A stretch of DNA of 64,000 bases, from assembly GCF_035594125.1 (NCBI RefSeq), contig NC_087176.1, positions 21,521,591 to 21,585,590 of the forward strand, in the 5' to 3' direction. The stretch is from Scylla paramamosain. Taxonomy: Eukaryota > Arthropoda > Malacostraca > Decapoda > Portunidae. Below, piece by piece: positions 1 to 13,923 of the stretch. The number at the start of each line of letters is the position of its first letter. Position 1 is the first letter of the stretch. Below the pieces are notes generated by a model. The model was not told where the DNA came from. It worked only from the letters and a program-made list of their open reading frames with translations, and made no database searches. Made by a program: the position numbers and the translations under genes.

Positions 1-846
1 TCTGTATTACTAACTTCAGCTTCTCTTCCTTGCATTTCTCCCTCTCTTCCTCTTTCACATACAGTCCGTCCTTCAATTTTCTCTCCTCCTCTTTCTCCTT
101 CCTCCTTCTCCTCATCCTCTTCGTTCGCTTACCGTTCTTTTTTTCCCCCTCTTTCTCCATTATTGCCTTCATTTCAAGTCTCCTCTTCCCTAGATTTCCA
201 TACGTCCCTTTTTGCATTTCTCATCCTTATCTCTACCTCCTTCTCTGATATTCCTTCATTTTTTTCATTCTTTTCCATGTCCTTTTTTTTGCATTACGTG
301 TCTCAAATGTTTACCTTATTTTCTATTTATTTTTTTTTACTTTTCTATTATGTGCTCTTCTTTTCGTAGTTTTATAATTTCGTATCTATATCTTTTCAAT
401 CTTTCAAATTTATTCTTTTCATTTTCTGTTTTTCTCTTTTTTTTGTCTCAGATTTACTCTTAAATTTCTTTAATTATTTTTCCTTACACTTCTCCGTTTT
501 CATTATTTTCAATGCTCTATTTACATTTTTTTTATTATTATATCGTTTTATGAGCAATCATCTTTCTTCTTCATTTACTTTGTATTGCACCTCTTTTATT
601 TGTCTTTCTCTTCTCTGGCTATGCAATTTTCCTAGTTTCATTAATTTCATCCGATCATATTTGTTTTTGCTTTGACTATTTTCTAGAATCTCTTTATAAT
701 TTCTTTGTTCATATAATTTATCACGCATTTTGTCTAATTCCCTCATTCCGGAAATATTTCTCCTTCTCCTTCATCTTCATTTGTCATTCTCTTTTCACAG
801 TAGTTTTCCACTTTTCCTTATATTCATTAATTCAACAGATATTCCT

Positions 847-849
<3 letters not shown>
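1..849. other. Pyrimidine-rich low-complexity DNA, no gene
   Basis: T/C-rich on the plus strand with many short T runs. Open frames in it translate to Ser/Phe/Leu-rich low complexity and none resembles a protein family. I see no splice-framed exon or RNA gene. Confidence 0.7.

Positions 850-929
<80 letters not shown>
850..929. repeat. (CT)n microsatellite, 80 bp
   Basis: Uninterrupted CT dinucleotides; one of about thirty such tracts in the window. The flanks to 1416 remain pyrimidine-rich. Confidence 0.98.
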
Positions 930-932
<3 letters not shown>

Positions 933-1414
933 TTACCATGCTTTCAATATTATTTTATCAGTACACTCTTTCTTTCCTATATTTCATGTTCATCCATTCA
1001 CTCTCTATTCCTCCATTCCACAAGTATTCCATCTTCTTAACTCTCTTCTTCTTTCCATTCATTTTTCATCATCTTCCCTTGTTCTTTGGACATTGCAATC
1101 TTTCATTTTTAAATTTATAATCATCTTCTCTCGCTCTATTACGTCATTTTACAAATATCCTATCTCCTTTTCACCTTCCTTCTCTTCTCTTCATCATTTC
1201 CTTCCCTTCTTCCTCTTTTCCCTTGACTACGCTCTCTTTCCTTCTTAAATTTCGAATATTCATCTTTCCTTTATACTTAAAAGTATATACTATACACCTG
1301 CAGTTAATATCAAGACTCTTGAAATTTTTCCTTTGTTTATCTTCATTTAAAATTTTATAGGCAATTTTCATGTTTATAAAAACAAAAAGACTCGCTACTA
1401 TGTTGTACTTTCTC

Positions 1415-1592
<178 letters not shown>

Positions 1593-1927
1593 GAGGGATA
1601 CACCAGACTTTCTTCATTTAGTGCAACGTTTGACCTTGACAGAAAGCATCATGAGACACTGCATGACGTGGCGATGTTGTGAAGTCCACACTGTGTAACA
1701 AGCAAGCCAGCAAGAAATGACTAGAAGATAAAATCAATTTATTTCAAATAACAAAGCTGCTCCAAAGATAAAGAAAAAAATAATATAAATAATAATTTAA
1801 TAGAATTATCAAATATACGAATACTTCGATTTTTTTTTTAGAAAATCGTCTTTTGTTGTTATAAAAATTCTTTCTTTTACCGCATATTTAAATTTCTCAA
1901 CCTTATCTGCTCCCTCCCAAACCCTCA

Positions 1928-1948
1928 ACCTGTTCTTCTTCTTCTTCT

Positions 1949-1980
<32 letters not shown>

Positions 1981-2106
1981 CTCCTCCTCCTCCTTCTCCT
2001 CCTTTTCCTTCTCCTCCTCCTTCTTTCTCCTCCTTTTCCTCCCCCTTCTCCTCCTCCTCCTCCTCCTTTTCTAATACAACCACTGCTGCTGCTGCTGCTG
2101 CTACCA
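1928..2106. repeat. TTC/CTC polypyrimidine tract followed by (CTG)n
   Basis: Trinucleotide TTC repeats grade into CTC, then a run of about seven CTG units at 2083-2102 followed by CCA/CCG units. Minus-strand frames read poly-Glu, poly-Arg or poly-Ser and are not coding. Confidence 0.9.
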
Positions 2107-2292
2107 CCGCCACCACCACCTTTTTCCTTGTACTTCTCCCTGGCATCCCCCACCCTTTGAACCTTCCAGTGCACATATGATTTTTTGTAGATTTTTCTAT
2201 CCCTGCTGCGGCGGGAGAGTGTGCCAGGGTGCTGGTGACTTGAGCAAAGTTGAAAATGTGATGAAAAAAAGTGTACCTGTGAACCTGCAGCT

Positions 2293-2295
<3 letters not shown>

Positions 2296-2389
<94 letters not shown>
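2296..2389. repeat. (GA)n microsatellite, 94 bp
   Basis: Uninterrupted GA dinucleotides marking the switch from pyrimidine-rich to purine-rich plus strand. Confidence 0.98.
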
Positions 2390-2391
<2 letters not shown>

Positions 2392-3316
2392 ACGTAATTA
2401 GTTTTGTAGTCCCTGAATGTAACGGGAGCAAAGGGAACAAAAACGGAATAAACATGAACAGTAGGAACACATAAGAAAAGGAGAAATTAGGATTACAAGG
2501 AGGAGGATGAGGAGCAAGTCAACGAAAGAAGAACATATAGGAACAAATAAGAATAAACAGGAAGAGCAGACACCAGGATTATGAAAGAGGAGAAAAGAAT
2601 GGGAAATACATATGAATAATAGGAATACATAGGAAGAGTATAACATAGGAAGAGTGGATACTAAGATTAGAAGATAAACAAAAAATAAATATATAAATAC
2701 GAGTAAGTGGCAATACATATGAGGGGCAGATATTAAGAAGAAAACTGGAATAAGTAGGAATACATGGACAGAGCAGGTGCCAAGATTAGAGGGAAAAGAG
2801 TGTGAAATACATAGGAAAGAATACGTAGTAATACATATAAGGAGATTATGATACGAGGAGAAAAGAAAATTGTAGAAGAAAAATAAGGGGAATCTTGAAA
2901 GAAGAGAAGAAAAGAGGTTGGAAGAGAGAGAAAAAAAAAGGTTGAAATAACGATGATATATGAAGATAGGGAAAAATGAAAAAAAAAAAAAAAATGGGGA
3001 TGAAAAAAAAATGGGGAGGAAAAAAAAAAAGATGATTATACAGGAATGCATTAGAGATACATGAGAAGAACTGATACCATGACAGAAGAAGGGAGGGAAT
3101 ACATGATAATACATAAAACATATACATAAATCACAATGACGTAACAAAAGAGAGCGGATGATAAAAAAAAGAAAAAAAATATAGCAATACACAGAAAAAA
3201 AAAAACCTTGACAAGAGGATGAAGAAAGATGAAGAAAAGGAAAATACATAGATACCTAGAAACACACATGCAAACAAGAAATACCATAGATATCTACTGA
3301 ACTAAGAGATACTGAC
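2390..3316. other. Purine-rich low-complexity DNA, no gene
   Basis: A/G-rich plus strand. The long minus-strand open frame (about 280 codons) is Phe/Ser/Leu/Cys-rich with no recognisable domain and arises because purine-rich sequence lacks stops on the opposite strand. Nothing else recognised. Confidence 0.7.
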
Positions 3317-3450
3317 AAAAAAAAAAAAAAAAAAAAAACAGTGAGAGGGAGAAAAGGACGGAGTACAGCACGGTGGAGGAGGAAGTGAAGGAGGAGGAAG
3401 AGGAGGAGGAGGAGGAGGAGGAGGAGGAGGAGGTGGAAGTAGTGGTGGTG
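3317..3450. repeat. Poly(A) run and (GGA)n trinucleotide tract
   Basis: About 22 A residues, then GGA/GAG repeats at 3372-3432 and GGT units to 3450. All six frames are low complexity. Confidence 0.9.
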
Positions 3451-5931
<2,481 letters not shown>

Positions 5932-6437
5932 TTATACTCGATATACTTCAACGTAACAATACATAATATTTTCCTTTAATTACTTTGAATGGCAAATTAT
6001 TTTCTTTTATACTTCCGTTCTCTACTACCACCACCACCACCTCCATCTTCCCCTCTCAGCTTCCATCCCACCTCAGCACGTATTTTCCCGCTCCCATTCA
6101 AGACGCACATGATAGATGGCACCCCCTGCGCCGCGTCCTTGGTCCTCGCCAGCCTCGCACACTGACAGCCTCCAACATTACCTAATTCGGTGCAGAGACT
6201 GGCTGCGTTCAGGCCTTCCCTTCACTAGATATATGTGTTTATTGTTCATTCCTTACTAATCACAATAGTAGTCTCTAACTCACTCACTTCTGCTGACAAT
6301 TATCGTACTTTATGCATTCGCCAGCTGTTAGTCAGAATAAAAATATGACTACAGTGGATGATTAAACAGTCTACCCAGATCTACGACAATAACTTATTCT
6401 TGTCACTTATTTGGGTTCGAAGTAGTACATGACTAAT

Positions 6438-6451
6438 GACACACACGCGCA

Positions 6452-6510
<59 letters not shown>

Positions 6511-6517
6511 GCGCGCA

Positions 6518-6566
<49 letters not shown>

Positions 6567-6594
6567 GCACGTACACACACACACACACACACAC
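6438..6594. repeat. (AC)n array with periodic GCGCACGT interruptions
   Basis: Three blocks of AC repeat are separated by near-identical interruptions containing CGCGCACGTAC, so the tract has probably expanded by copying a compound unit. Confidence 0.95.
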
Positions 6595-6635
6595 TGAAAT
6601 TCCCTCCATACTTCTGCATTTCCTATTCCCTTGAC

Positions 6636-6736
6636 ATGAACTGTTTCAAAAGGGAGGTTTCAAGATACTTATTCTTAAATTTTGGATAACGCTTTTTTCC
6701 TATTCCAGAGTCCCCTCTTACATAACACACACACAC
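6636..6736 (+). mobile_element. 3'-terminal scrap of a Jockey-like LINE
   Basis: The last 16 or so codons read as the conserved C-terminus (F-K-R-E-V-S-R motif), matching the end of the better copy at 26920-26979. A short 3' UTR follows, ending in a CTTACATAA motif that runs directly into a CA repeat. The same 3' motif precedes the poly(A) of the 25976-27086 copy. Severely 5'-truncated. Confidence 0.7.
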
Positions 6737-6961
6737 ACACCGACCTACTTAACAGCTAATCAGAAGGAAGACAACAAAACACAAACACACAGAACTTACG
6801 TGCTCATCATCATCTCATCTCCTTTCAATTCAATTTACACAAACTGAATATTCTTAAGCACTCTCATTTACATATGTCGCATTTTTTTTTCCGCTATCTC
6901 TTTTCCTTCCTCTACTGGCATCTCTAGGTATTCATTCCTTTCCTTGTACATAACACTCATT

Positions 6962-7228
6962 AAAATGGAGATCTCTGCAAAAGGGAAGAGGGTCAGAATG
7001 TGCTCCACTTTGGAAGTTAAGTAGTCAAAGAATTTCTTATAATCAGAGGAGTTAGGTGAGAGGTATACAGCACAGATAAATTTAGTATGAGAGTGACTCT
7101 GTAGTCGTAGCCAGATGGTGGAAAACTCGGAAGATTCAAGAGTGTGGGCACGAGAGCAGGTTAAGTCATTGCGCACATAAACGCAGCATCCAGCTTTGGA
7201 TCGAAAATGAGGATAGAGAAAGTAGGAG
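6962..7228 (-). mobile_element. Endonuclease-domain fragment of the Jockey-like LINE
   Basis: On the minus strand, from 7228 down to about 6962, the sequence encodes part of an apurinic/apyrimidinic-type endonuclease. It includes the stretch with VYVRNDL and AVYLSPNSSDY and ends at FAEISIL, just before where the GDFN catalytic motif should be. The frame then runs into unrelated sequence to 6868. It is in inverted orientation to the RT fragment that begins about 20 bp away at 7246, so the locus is rearranged. Confidence 0.7.
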
Positions 7229-7245
7229 GATAGAGGATAGAGAAG

Positions 7246-7605
7246 AGCCAGTAGGCTTATGGACCTGATGGGGTCCCTCCTATTGTTCTCCGAAACTGTG
7301 CCTCCGTGCTTGCACCTTGCCTAGTCAAACTCTTTCAGCTCTGTCTGTCAACATCTACCTTTCCTTCTTGCTGGAAGTTTGCCCACATTCAACCTGTTCC
7401 TAAAAAGGGTGACCGTTCTAATCCCTCAAACTACCGTCCTATTGCTTTAATTTCCTGCTTATCTAAAGTTTTTGAATCTATCCTCAACAGGAAGATTCTT
7501 AAACATCTATCACTTCACAACCTTCTATCTGATCGCCAGTATGGGTTCCGTCAAGGCCGCTCTACTGGTGATCTTCTGGCTTTGATTATTGATGATGCTT
7601 GTTTG
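7246..7605 (+). mobile_element. Reverse-transcriptase N-terminal fragment, Jockey-like
   Basis: Encodes the start of a non-LTR RT domain: GPDGVPP, then PVPKKGD, the NYRPI(A) block, and QYGFRQGRSTGDLL (RT motifs 0-2). It breaks off before the catalytic palm aspartates. The following codons belong to a different element's endonuclease region, so about 7600 is a breakpoint. It appears to be the same family as the copy at 25976-27086, which carries the complementary C-terminal part. Confidence 0.8.
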
Positions 7606-7737
7606 CAATCACCACATATTGAGGCATTATTCATAAAAGTCTTAAAAACAATTAAATTTATAATTGGTATGGTATATAGACTCCCAACTCAACATTCACT
7701 GATTTTCTTGAGTCTATGGAAGAAATTTTACAAGTAT

Positions 7738-7738
<1 letters not shown>
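7606..7738 (+). mobile_element. LINE endonuclease fragment, 5' side of a split element
   Basis: Encodes an endonuclease segment with the VYRLP(T) block (family form VYRPPN), then after a frameshift FLESMEEILQ. In related elements that motif is followed directly by the YLMGDFN motif. Here that continuation appears 0.9 kb later at 8670 (YVMGDSN). The two pieces are therefore probably halves of one plus-strand element split by the minus-strand LINE at 7739-8665. Confidence 0.6.
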
Positions 7739-7768
<30 letters not shown>

Positions 7769-8665
7769 TAAACTTTATTCAGTCTTTTGTACATACATTG
7801 TATAAAAGAAACTTTGTTCGGACTGGGCTCTAGTCTACATACTGTCATTAAAATAAGAATAAGAAAATATGAAAATAGTTCACATAGTAAAAATTCACAC
7901 AATCATACAATGAAGCTGATATTACTGTTAAGCATTTTAATGCTCCTAGGTACAAATGAATTTTTATATCGTGAGGTTCGTTGTACAGGTGCTTGTAATC
8001 TTCTGCCTGATCTTAAGTACACATAATTATGATGAAGCGGGTGTGTCTCATCCATCATAATTTTTTTTGCTTGTTTTATGACATTTACTTTATATATCTC
8101 CTCCAGTGGCATCACATTTGCCCCTAACCTTTTAGCCTGTTTTACTATTTTATTGAGTTTATTTTTATCCTTACATCTGAGAGTACTGAACCAAGTGGTT
8201 ATTGAAAAAGTTATGATGGATTCAACAATTGATTTATATAGTAATGAAATAATAGTTTTATCTACCCTAATGTTGTTTAAGATGCGAAGGTGATGCACCC
8301 GTTGGTTACACTTGCTATAAACTAGTTTTGTGTTGCTGTTCCCAGTGAGTTTGTTATCTATCATTATTCCTAGATATTTATACTCATCCACCCTTTCTAC
8401 AGTTTGTGATTTTATTACAAGTTGTGCTGGAGGGATCTGATTTTTCCTAAAGTCAATGATCATCTCCTTAGTTTTTAAAACATTTAGATTTAAATAATTC
8501 TGGTCACTCCATAAAACAAAGTGGTTCACTTGGCTGAGAAAGTTGTTTTCATCACCATTAGATATTTTCCCAATTATAGCAGTGTCATCTGCATATTTCA
8601 TGATAGTGACATTTCTATGATTACTTTGACAGTCATTTGTATAAATTGTGAATAGTATCGAATTT
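7739..8665 (-). mobile_element. Minus-strand LINE 3' half inserted in another LINE
   Basis: The coding part runs 8665 to 7903 on the minus strand: it begins inside the RT palm, carries the catalytic YADD box (K-Y-A-D-D-T), then thumb and C-terminal regions (VDEYKYLGIMIDNKLT; SIVESIITF) to a stop at 7903. The 3' UTR ends in (ATT)n at 7739-7768. It is open throughout but 5'-truncated. The conserved C-terminal style (FRKNQ, YKYLG, SGRRLQ) resembles the CR1/Rex1-type lineage; the clade call is tentative. Flanking plus-strand LINE pieces are colinear across it, indicating insertion. A target duplication could not be resolved. Confidence 0.8.
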
Positions 8666-9640
8666 AAAGGTGAAATGTTATGTAATGGGGGATTCTAATG
8701 TCAATTTGTTACATATCAATGAAAATGCCACAATATACATTAACATGTTTCAATGTTACAGCTTCTCTCAAATAATTATAAAACCAACTAGAGTGACTGA
8801 CAGGTCTGCCACTTTAATAGGTCACATCTGGACAAATGACATGCAAAATTATGTACACGTCCAGGGACAAAATATGGAGGAAATGGTTAATACTTTAAAT
8901 CATCAATTAATTAAGGTATCTGACTGGATAACTAGCAACGTGTCTAAAACTTTCTAGATGGTGTCTTGTCTGACAAACGTAAATGAAGTTAATATTAATA
9001 TAAAGATAAAACACAATTTCTTGAGTAAAGTTAATTGCATAAAATTTCTTTGCTTAATAATAGATGATAGATTAACATGAAAACAACACCTACATCAACT
9101 CTGTAGTAAATTGTCACAAATAACTGGTGTCTTGTACAAAATTACAAACAATATAACTGTCCAATGTCTGAAATTAATATATATGTCTACTGTTTATCCA
9201 CATGTAATAAACTGTTCGGCAATTTCAGGGGGAGCTTTTAAAACACTCTTAGATGGGTTATTTGTTGCGCACAAAAAAATAACGAGAGTAATGTTTCATA
9301 GAAAAAACGGTACGATCATACTAATCCTCTATTTTGTGAACACAACCTTTTGAAAGTCCCCGATATAATATTCTTGCAAACTTGTATATTTCTTTTCAAA
9401 TCAATTTACATATATCCCAATAATACATCTTATAAATTACTATCCAATAATATTAATAACAATAGAAGGCCAGATGACCTCAAACTTCCTCTCTGTAGGA
9501 CTGTCCACGAACAGAGAAGTGTGAGTGTGCGCGGCGTCAGGGAGTGGAACAGCCTCCCGCACGATATTAAATCACTAACCTCTATCAATTTGTTTAAAAG
9601 CAAAGTGAAATGTTTCTTACTTCTAAACTATGAATGTTAA
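8666..9640 (+). mobile_element. Degenerate LINE: endonuclease tail fused to RT C-terminus
   Basis: 8670-8830 encodes the endonuclease GD(S)N motif and a KPTR...RSATLIGHIWTND block. Sequence resembling the region after the RT palm (TLNHQLIKVSDWI) follows at once, so the RT core is deleted. 8960-9350 continues the RT thumb (FLCLIIDDRLT with an in-frame stop). 9350-9640 encodes the C-terminus (RRPDDLKLPLCRT and VREWNSLPHDIKS) to a stop at 9638-9640. At least two frameshifts and one stop make it non-functional. Probably the downstream half of the element starting at 7606. Confidence 0.75.
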
Positions 9641-10540
<900 letters not shown>

Positions 10541-10617
10541 GCGGTCTGTTCACCACCATCCTACTTTTCGCCACTCAGCCAAAACTGAACCAAGGTACAT
10601 TTTTAATTTCATGAGAA

Positions 10618-11689
10618 CTAGGATGGGAGGAAAAAGCAGTCGACTGTCAGTGGAGGCACGGCTGAGCCTCCTGGGCGAGTGTGGCGTGGACGCCGTGAGG
10701 CTGTCCCGCCCCCGCTCAGGGGGCTGCTGTGGGAGGGGGAGGCGCTCTCTGGCCTCCTTTACCTTCCGGCAAGGGGCCGAGGGGGGGCAAAGCCCCTCGT
10801 GTCGGATCAGGCGGCCAGCCTGAACATGGACAAGCTGGCCGCCTTGGACCAGGAGACACCCATCAGGGTGCACTGCCTGGCAGGAGGCGCAACAGTCTTC
10901 TGTCAGGACCTGCCCCTGAGGGACCTCCTGGCCGGACTGAAGTACACTACGGCGGGGCGTCACGCCGTTTTGTACTTCAGCCTGGCCGGAGGTCTGGGTG
11001 TCCACGGGGGCAGGGGCAGGGCTGCCCCGTGCTCTTTTGCAACAGCAAGAGAGTGGGCAGCCGCCCCAAGCCCCCCAAGAGGACCAGGCTGTCCGCGTCC
11101 CAGAGGCGGGGCAGGAGGCCGGCCCCGCCCCAGAGGCTGGCCAGGTGGTGGTGGCCAGCCCGGGGCACGAGGCCGGCCACGCCCCTGAGGCTGGCCAGGT
11201 GGTGGCGGCCAGCCCAGGGCACGAGGCCTGCCCCGCCCCAGAGGCTGGCCAGGTGGTGGCGGCCAGCCTGGGACACGAGGTCGGCCCCTCCCCTGAGGCT
11301 GGCCAGGTGGTGGCGGCCAGCCCGGGGAAGGAGGCCGGACCCGCCCCTGAGGCTGGCCAGGTGGTGGCGGCCAGCCCGGGGAAGGATAGCCTGGGCCTGT
11401 GGGTCTCGGCCCCCAGCCCGGAGGAGGGGCAAAAGGAGGCCAGGAGCGCCACGACCCCCGCGGAGGACGAGGGAGCGGGGCTCGTCCTCCGAGGAGTGGG
11501 GAAGGGAGTGGTGGCCCCTTCCCCCCACCACAGCGCCAACTCCCCCAGCCAGGGAAGGCTCGCCAGGGGAGGGGCAGGGCTGGAAGCAGGTTGTCCCACG
11601 GCCTGTGGGACAACCTGCTCGCCATTGCACAGACCCTGTCCCTCACCCTGGTGGTGTACTCCGCCCTGCTGGACTACTTCCCTGACTGA
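10618..11689 (+). pseudogene. GC-rich gene-like block, frameshifted, unknown function
   Basis: A sharply GC-rich island about 1.1 kb long in AT-rich surroundings. The most protein-like reading is on the plus strand but moves between frames. One frame covers about 10619-10710. A second covers about 10711-11050 and includes a non-repetitive stretch reading MDKLAALDQETPIRV and later DLPLRDLLAGLKYTT. The first frame then carries the 18-aa repeat (11115-11384). The second frame ends with a hydrophobic tail (LLAIAQTLSLTLVVYSALL) and stop at 11687-11689. At least two indels separate these pieces. High GC keeps several other frames, including minus ones, open by chance. I do not recognise the family. 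A subtelomeric or telomere-repeat-associated element gene is possible, given the TTAGG array 190 bp downstream, but that is inference. Confidence 0.4.
11115..11384 (+). repeat. 54-bp tandem repeat, 5 copies, in frame
   Basis: Five consecutive 54-bp units encode an 18-residue Ala/Gly/Pro-rich motif of the form EAGPAPEAGQVVAASPGH with a few substitutions per copy. Unit length is a multiple of three and differences are mostly conservative, consistent with expansion inside a coding frame. Confidence 0.9.
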
Positions 11690-11719
11690 GGGGGCAGCCG
11701 GCCCCACAGGGCAGTCGGC

Positions 11720-11876
11720 TGCCCGGGGAGGGGGGAGGGGGAGGGGGAGGGGATAGGTTAGGTGGGAGGGGGAGGGGGAGGGGGAGGGGATAGGATAGGT
11801 GGGAGGGGGAGGGGGGAGGGAAGACAGCCGGGAGGGGGGAGGGAGTGCTGTCTTGGGAGGGGGAGGGGGGAAAGGG
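11720..11876 (+). repeat. G-rich tract, G-quadruplex-prone
   Basis: Repeated GGGAGGGGG-type runs, with two short islands of TAGGTTAGG/TAGGATAGG near 11750 and 11790. It links the GC-rich block to the telomere-type array. Confidence 0.85.
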
Positions 11877-12158
11877 GTAGGTTAGGTTAGAATAGGTTAG
11901 GTTAGGTTAGGTTAGGGTAGGTTAGGTTAGGTTAGATTAGGTTAGGGTAGGTTAGGTTAGTTTAGGTTAGGTTAGGTTAGGTTAGATTAGGTTAGGGTAG
12001 GTTAGGGTAGGGTAGGGTAGGGTAGGTTAGGTTAGGTTAGGTTAGATTAGGTTAGGTTAGGTTAGGTTAGATTAGGTTAGGTTAGGTTAGGTTAGATTAG
12101 GTTAGGTTAGGTTAGGTTAGATTAGATTAGGATAGGTTAGGTTAGGTTAGGTTAGATT
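11877..12158 (+). repeat. Interstitial telomere-type (TTAGG)n array
   Basis: About 280 bp of the arthropod telomere pentamer (written as GGTTA on this strand) with variants GATTA, GGGTA and AATAG. Unique sequence follows on both sides, so it is interstitial. The variant GATTA recurs at 12045, 12070, 12095 and 12120, a 25-bp higher-order period; an earlier section repeats a 50-bp block (GATTA at 11935 and 11985, GGGTA 10 bp after each). Such order suggests spread by unequal exchange rather than fresh telomerase addition. Confidence 0.92.
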
Positions 12159-12364
12159 AAGCTATCAGGACAAGTAAATAACAACACCGCCGTGTGCGGC
12201 GGCCATCATGTGAGCAATGCACGTATTTTCGTGACCACCTGCTGCCTTGGCAGAGACAGAGCGAGAGAGAGGGAATCACGTTTTTTGCATGGCCAGTTTT
12301 CCTTTGTTTCTTCTTCGCATATTTTATTATTCGCATATTTATTACCAAATTACTCGAGAATGAG

Positions 12365-12574
12365 CCTTATTGGAAGCTAAGGAAAAATAAACTGAATGAT
12401 CGAAGTATGGGAACATTAATATAGGTACTTTAAAATGTACCTTATGGAAAGTATAGGAAAATTAACCGTATGATCGAAGTAGGGGAAAATAAATAAAGCT
12501 ACCCGAAAAACAACCTTATTGAAAGTTATAGGAAAATAAACCGTATGATCGAAGTATTGGAAAATAAACCTTAT
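12365..12574 (+). repeat. 75-bp tandem repeat, about 2.7 copies
   Basis: Units begin with CCTTAT at 12365, 12440, 12514 and 12569. Each full unit also carries TGATCGAAGTA at a fixed offset (12397, 12471, 12546). The last unit is cut to 55 bp. Divergence between units is moderate. It lies 200 bp beyond the TTAGG array. Confidence 0.85.
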
Positions 12575-12617
12575 AGCAAAGGAAGTGGGAGCGAAACGTC
12601 TCTCTCTCTCCTTCAAT

Positions 12618-12853
<236 letters not shown>

Positions 12854-13474
12854 GTGTTGGGGTAAAGTTAAAAGCAAAGACGGCAGGCGGCATCCCTCTT
12901 CATCTCCCTCACCTGATTAATGCTAATTGGACCTTAACTTAAACTCGCGGCCAGGTGTACTCTGACCAAGAGATAAGCTCACTACTCAAAAAAAATCCTC
13001 CCCACCTTCTCCTCCTCCTCCTCCTCCTCCTCCCCACGCCCCTCCCCTCTCTCATTACCATCCTTCAGCGGCCTGGAATGCGCGCACCTCAATCAGCGTG
13101 AGTGGACATCGGTGGGCTGCGGGGAAAGTTGCTAGAGGCTTGCTGCAGGAGGGCGGAAGGGATGAGGGGCGCGGGGTAGTGGTGAGAAAGAAAGGAGTGT
13201 AGGCATGATGAGTTTGCTTGGAAAATTGTGAAAAGAAAGAAAGGAATACGGATAATGAAATATTAGTTAAAACAAAAATAGAAAAAAAAATGAATAAAAA
13301 GGTACAAGGATGAAAAATAACGAAATCTGAAAAAAAAAACAAGGAAGCAAATGTGGAAAAATGGAATAGCACTGTGAGTGAAGCTTGGCAGTGATTCCCC
13401 GCGTGGTAATTCGCATTAATTAGTGGAAGGTGTTACACAATTCTGTCTAAAACACGTCTGCTTGAAAAAAATAA

Positions 13475-13481
<7 letters not shown>

Positions 13482-13573
<92 letters not shown>

Positions 13574-13631
13574 CTCCCGCCTCGCGCCGCGTTGAGCTAT
13601 TCATCACTGTAGTATTTGTGTCCTCTCCTTA

Positions 13632-13679
<48 letters not shown>
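13482..13679. repeat. (CT)n and (AC)n microsatellites
   Basis: CT repeat 13482-13571 with one CCTTC interruption; AC repeat 13632-13679. Confidence 0.95.
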
Positions 13680-13681
<2 letters not shown>

Positions 13682-13891
13682 GAAAAAATAATGTCTCACA
13701 AATTTGATTGATGCGCTGATAATTATAAATGTTTACCTCATTCCTAAGCAAATAGGAAACAGCGAGCGCCATAATTAACGTAATTGGCTCCAATATTCGT
13801 ACTTATGTTTGTACCGTGAGTATTATTACACCAATATCATCCCCTTCAATTATGTTGTTGTTGTTATTGTTGTTGTTCAGTGTGTGTGTGT

Positions 13892-13892
<1 letters not shown>

Positions 13893-13923
<31 letters not shown>

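Noticed and set aside
2398..3249. A 283-codon minus-strand open frame
   Set aside because: Phe/Ser/Leu/Cys-rich low complexity opposite a purine-rich tract; no domain, and stops are rare there for compositional reasons.
10550..11707. Long minus-strand frames across the GC-rich block (up to 385 codons)
   Set aside because: GC-rich repeats lack stops in most frames; the plus-strand pieces include non-repetitive protein-like stretches and a conserved-looking hydrophobic end, the minus frames do not.
10618..12158. Endogenous virus integrated at telomere-type repeats
   Set aside because: The setting is suggestive but no recognisable viral core gene is present; kept only as a hypothesis in the findings.
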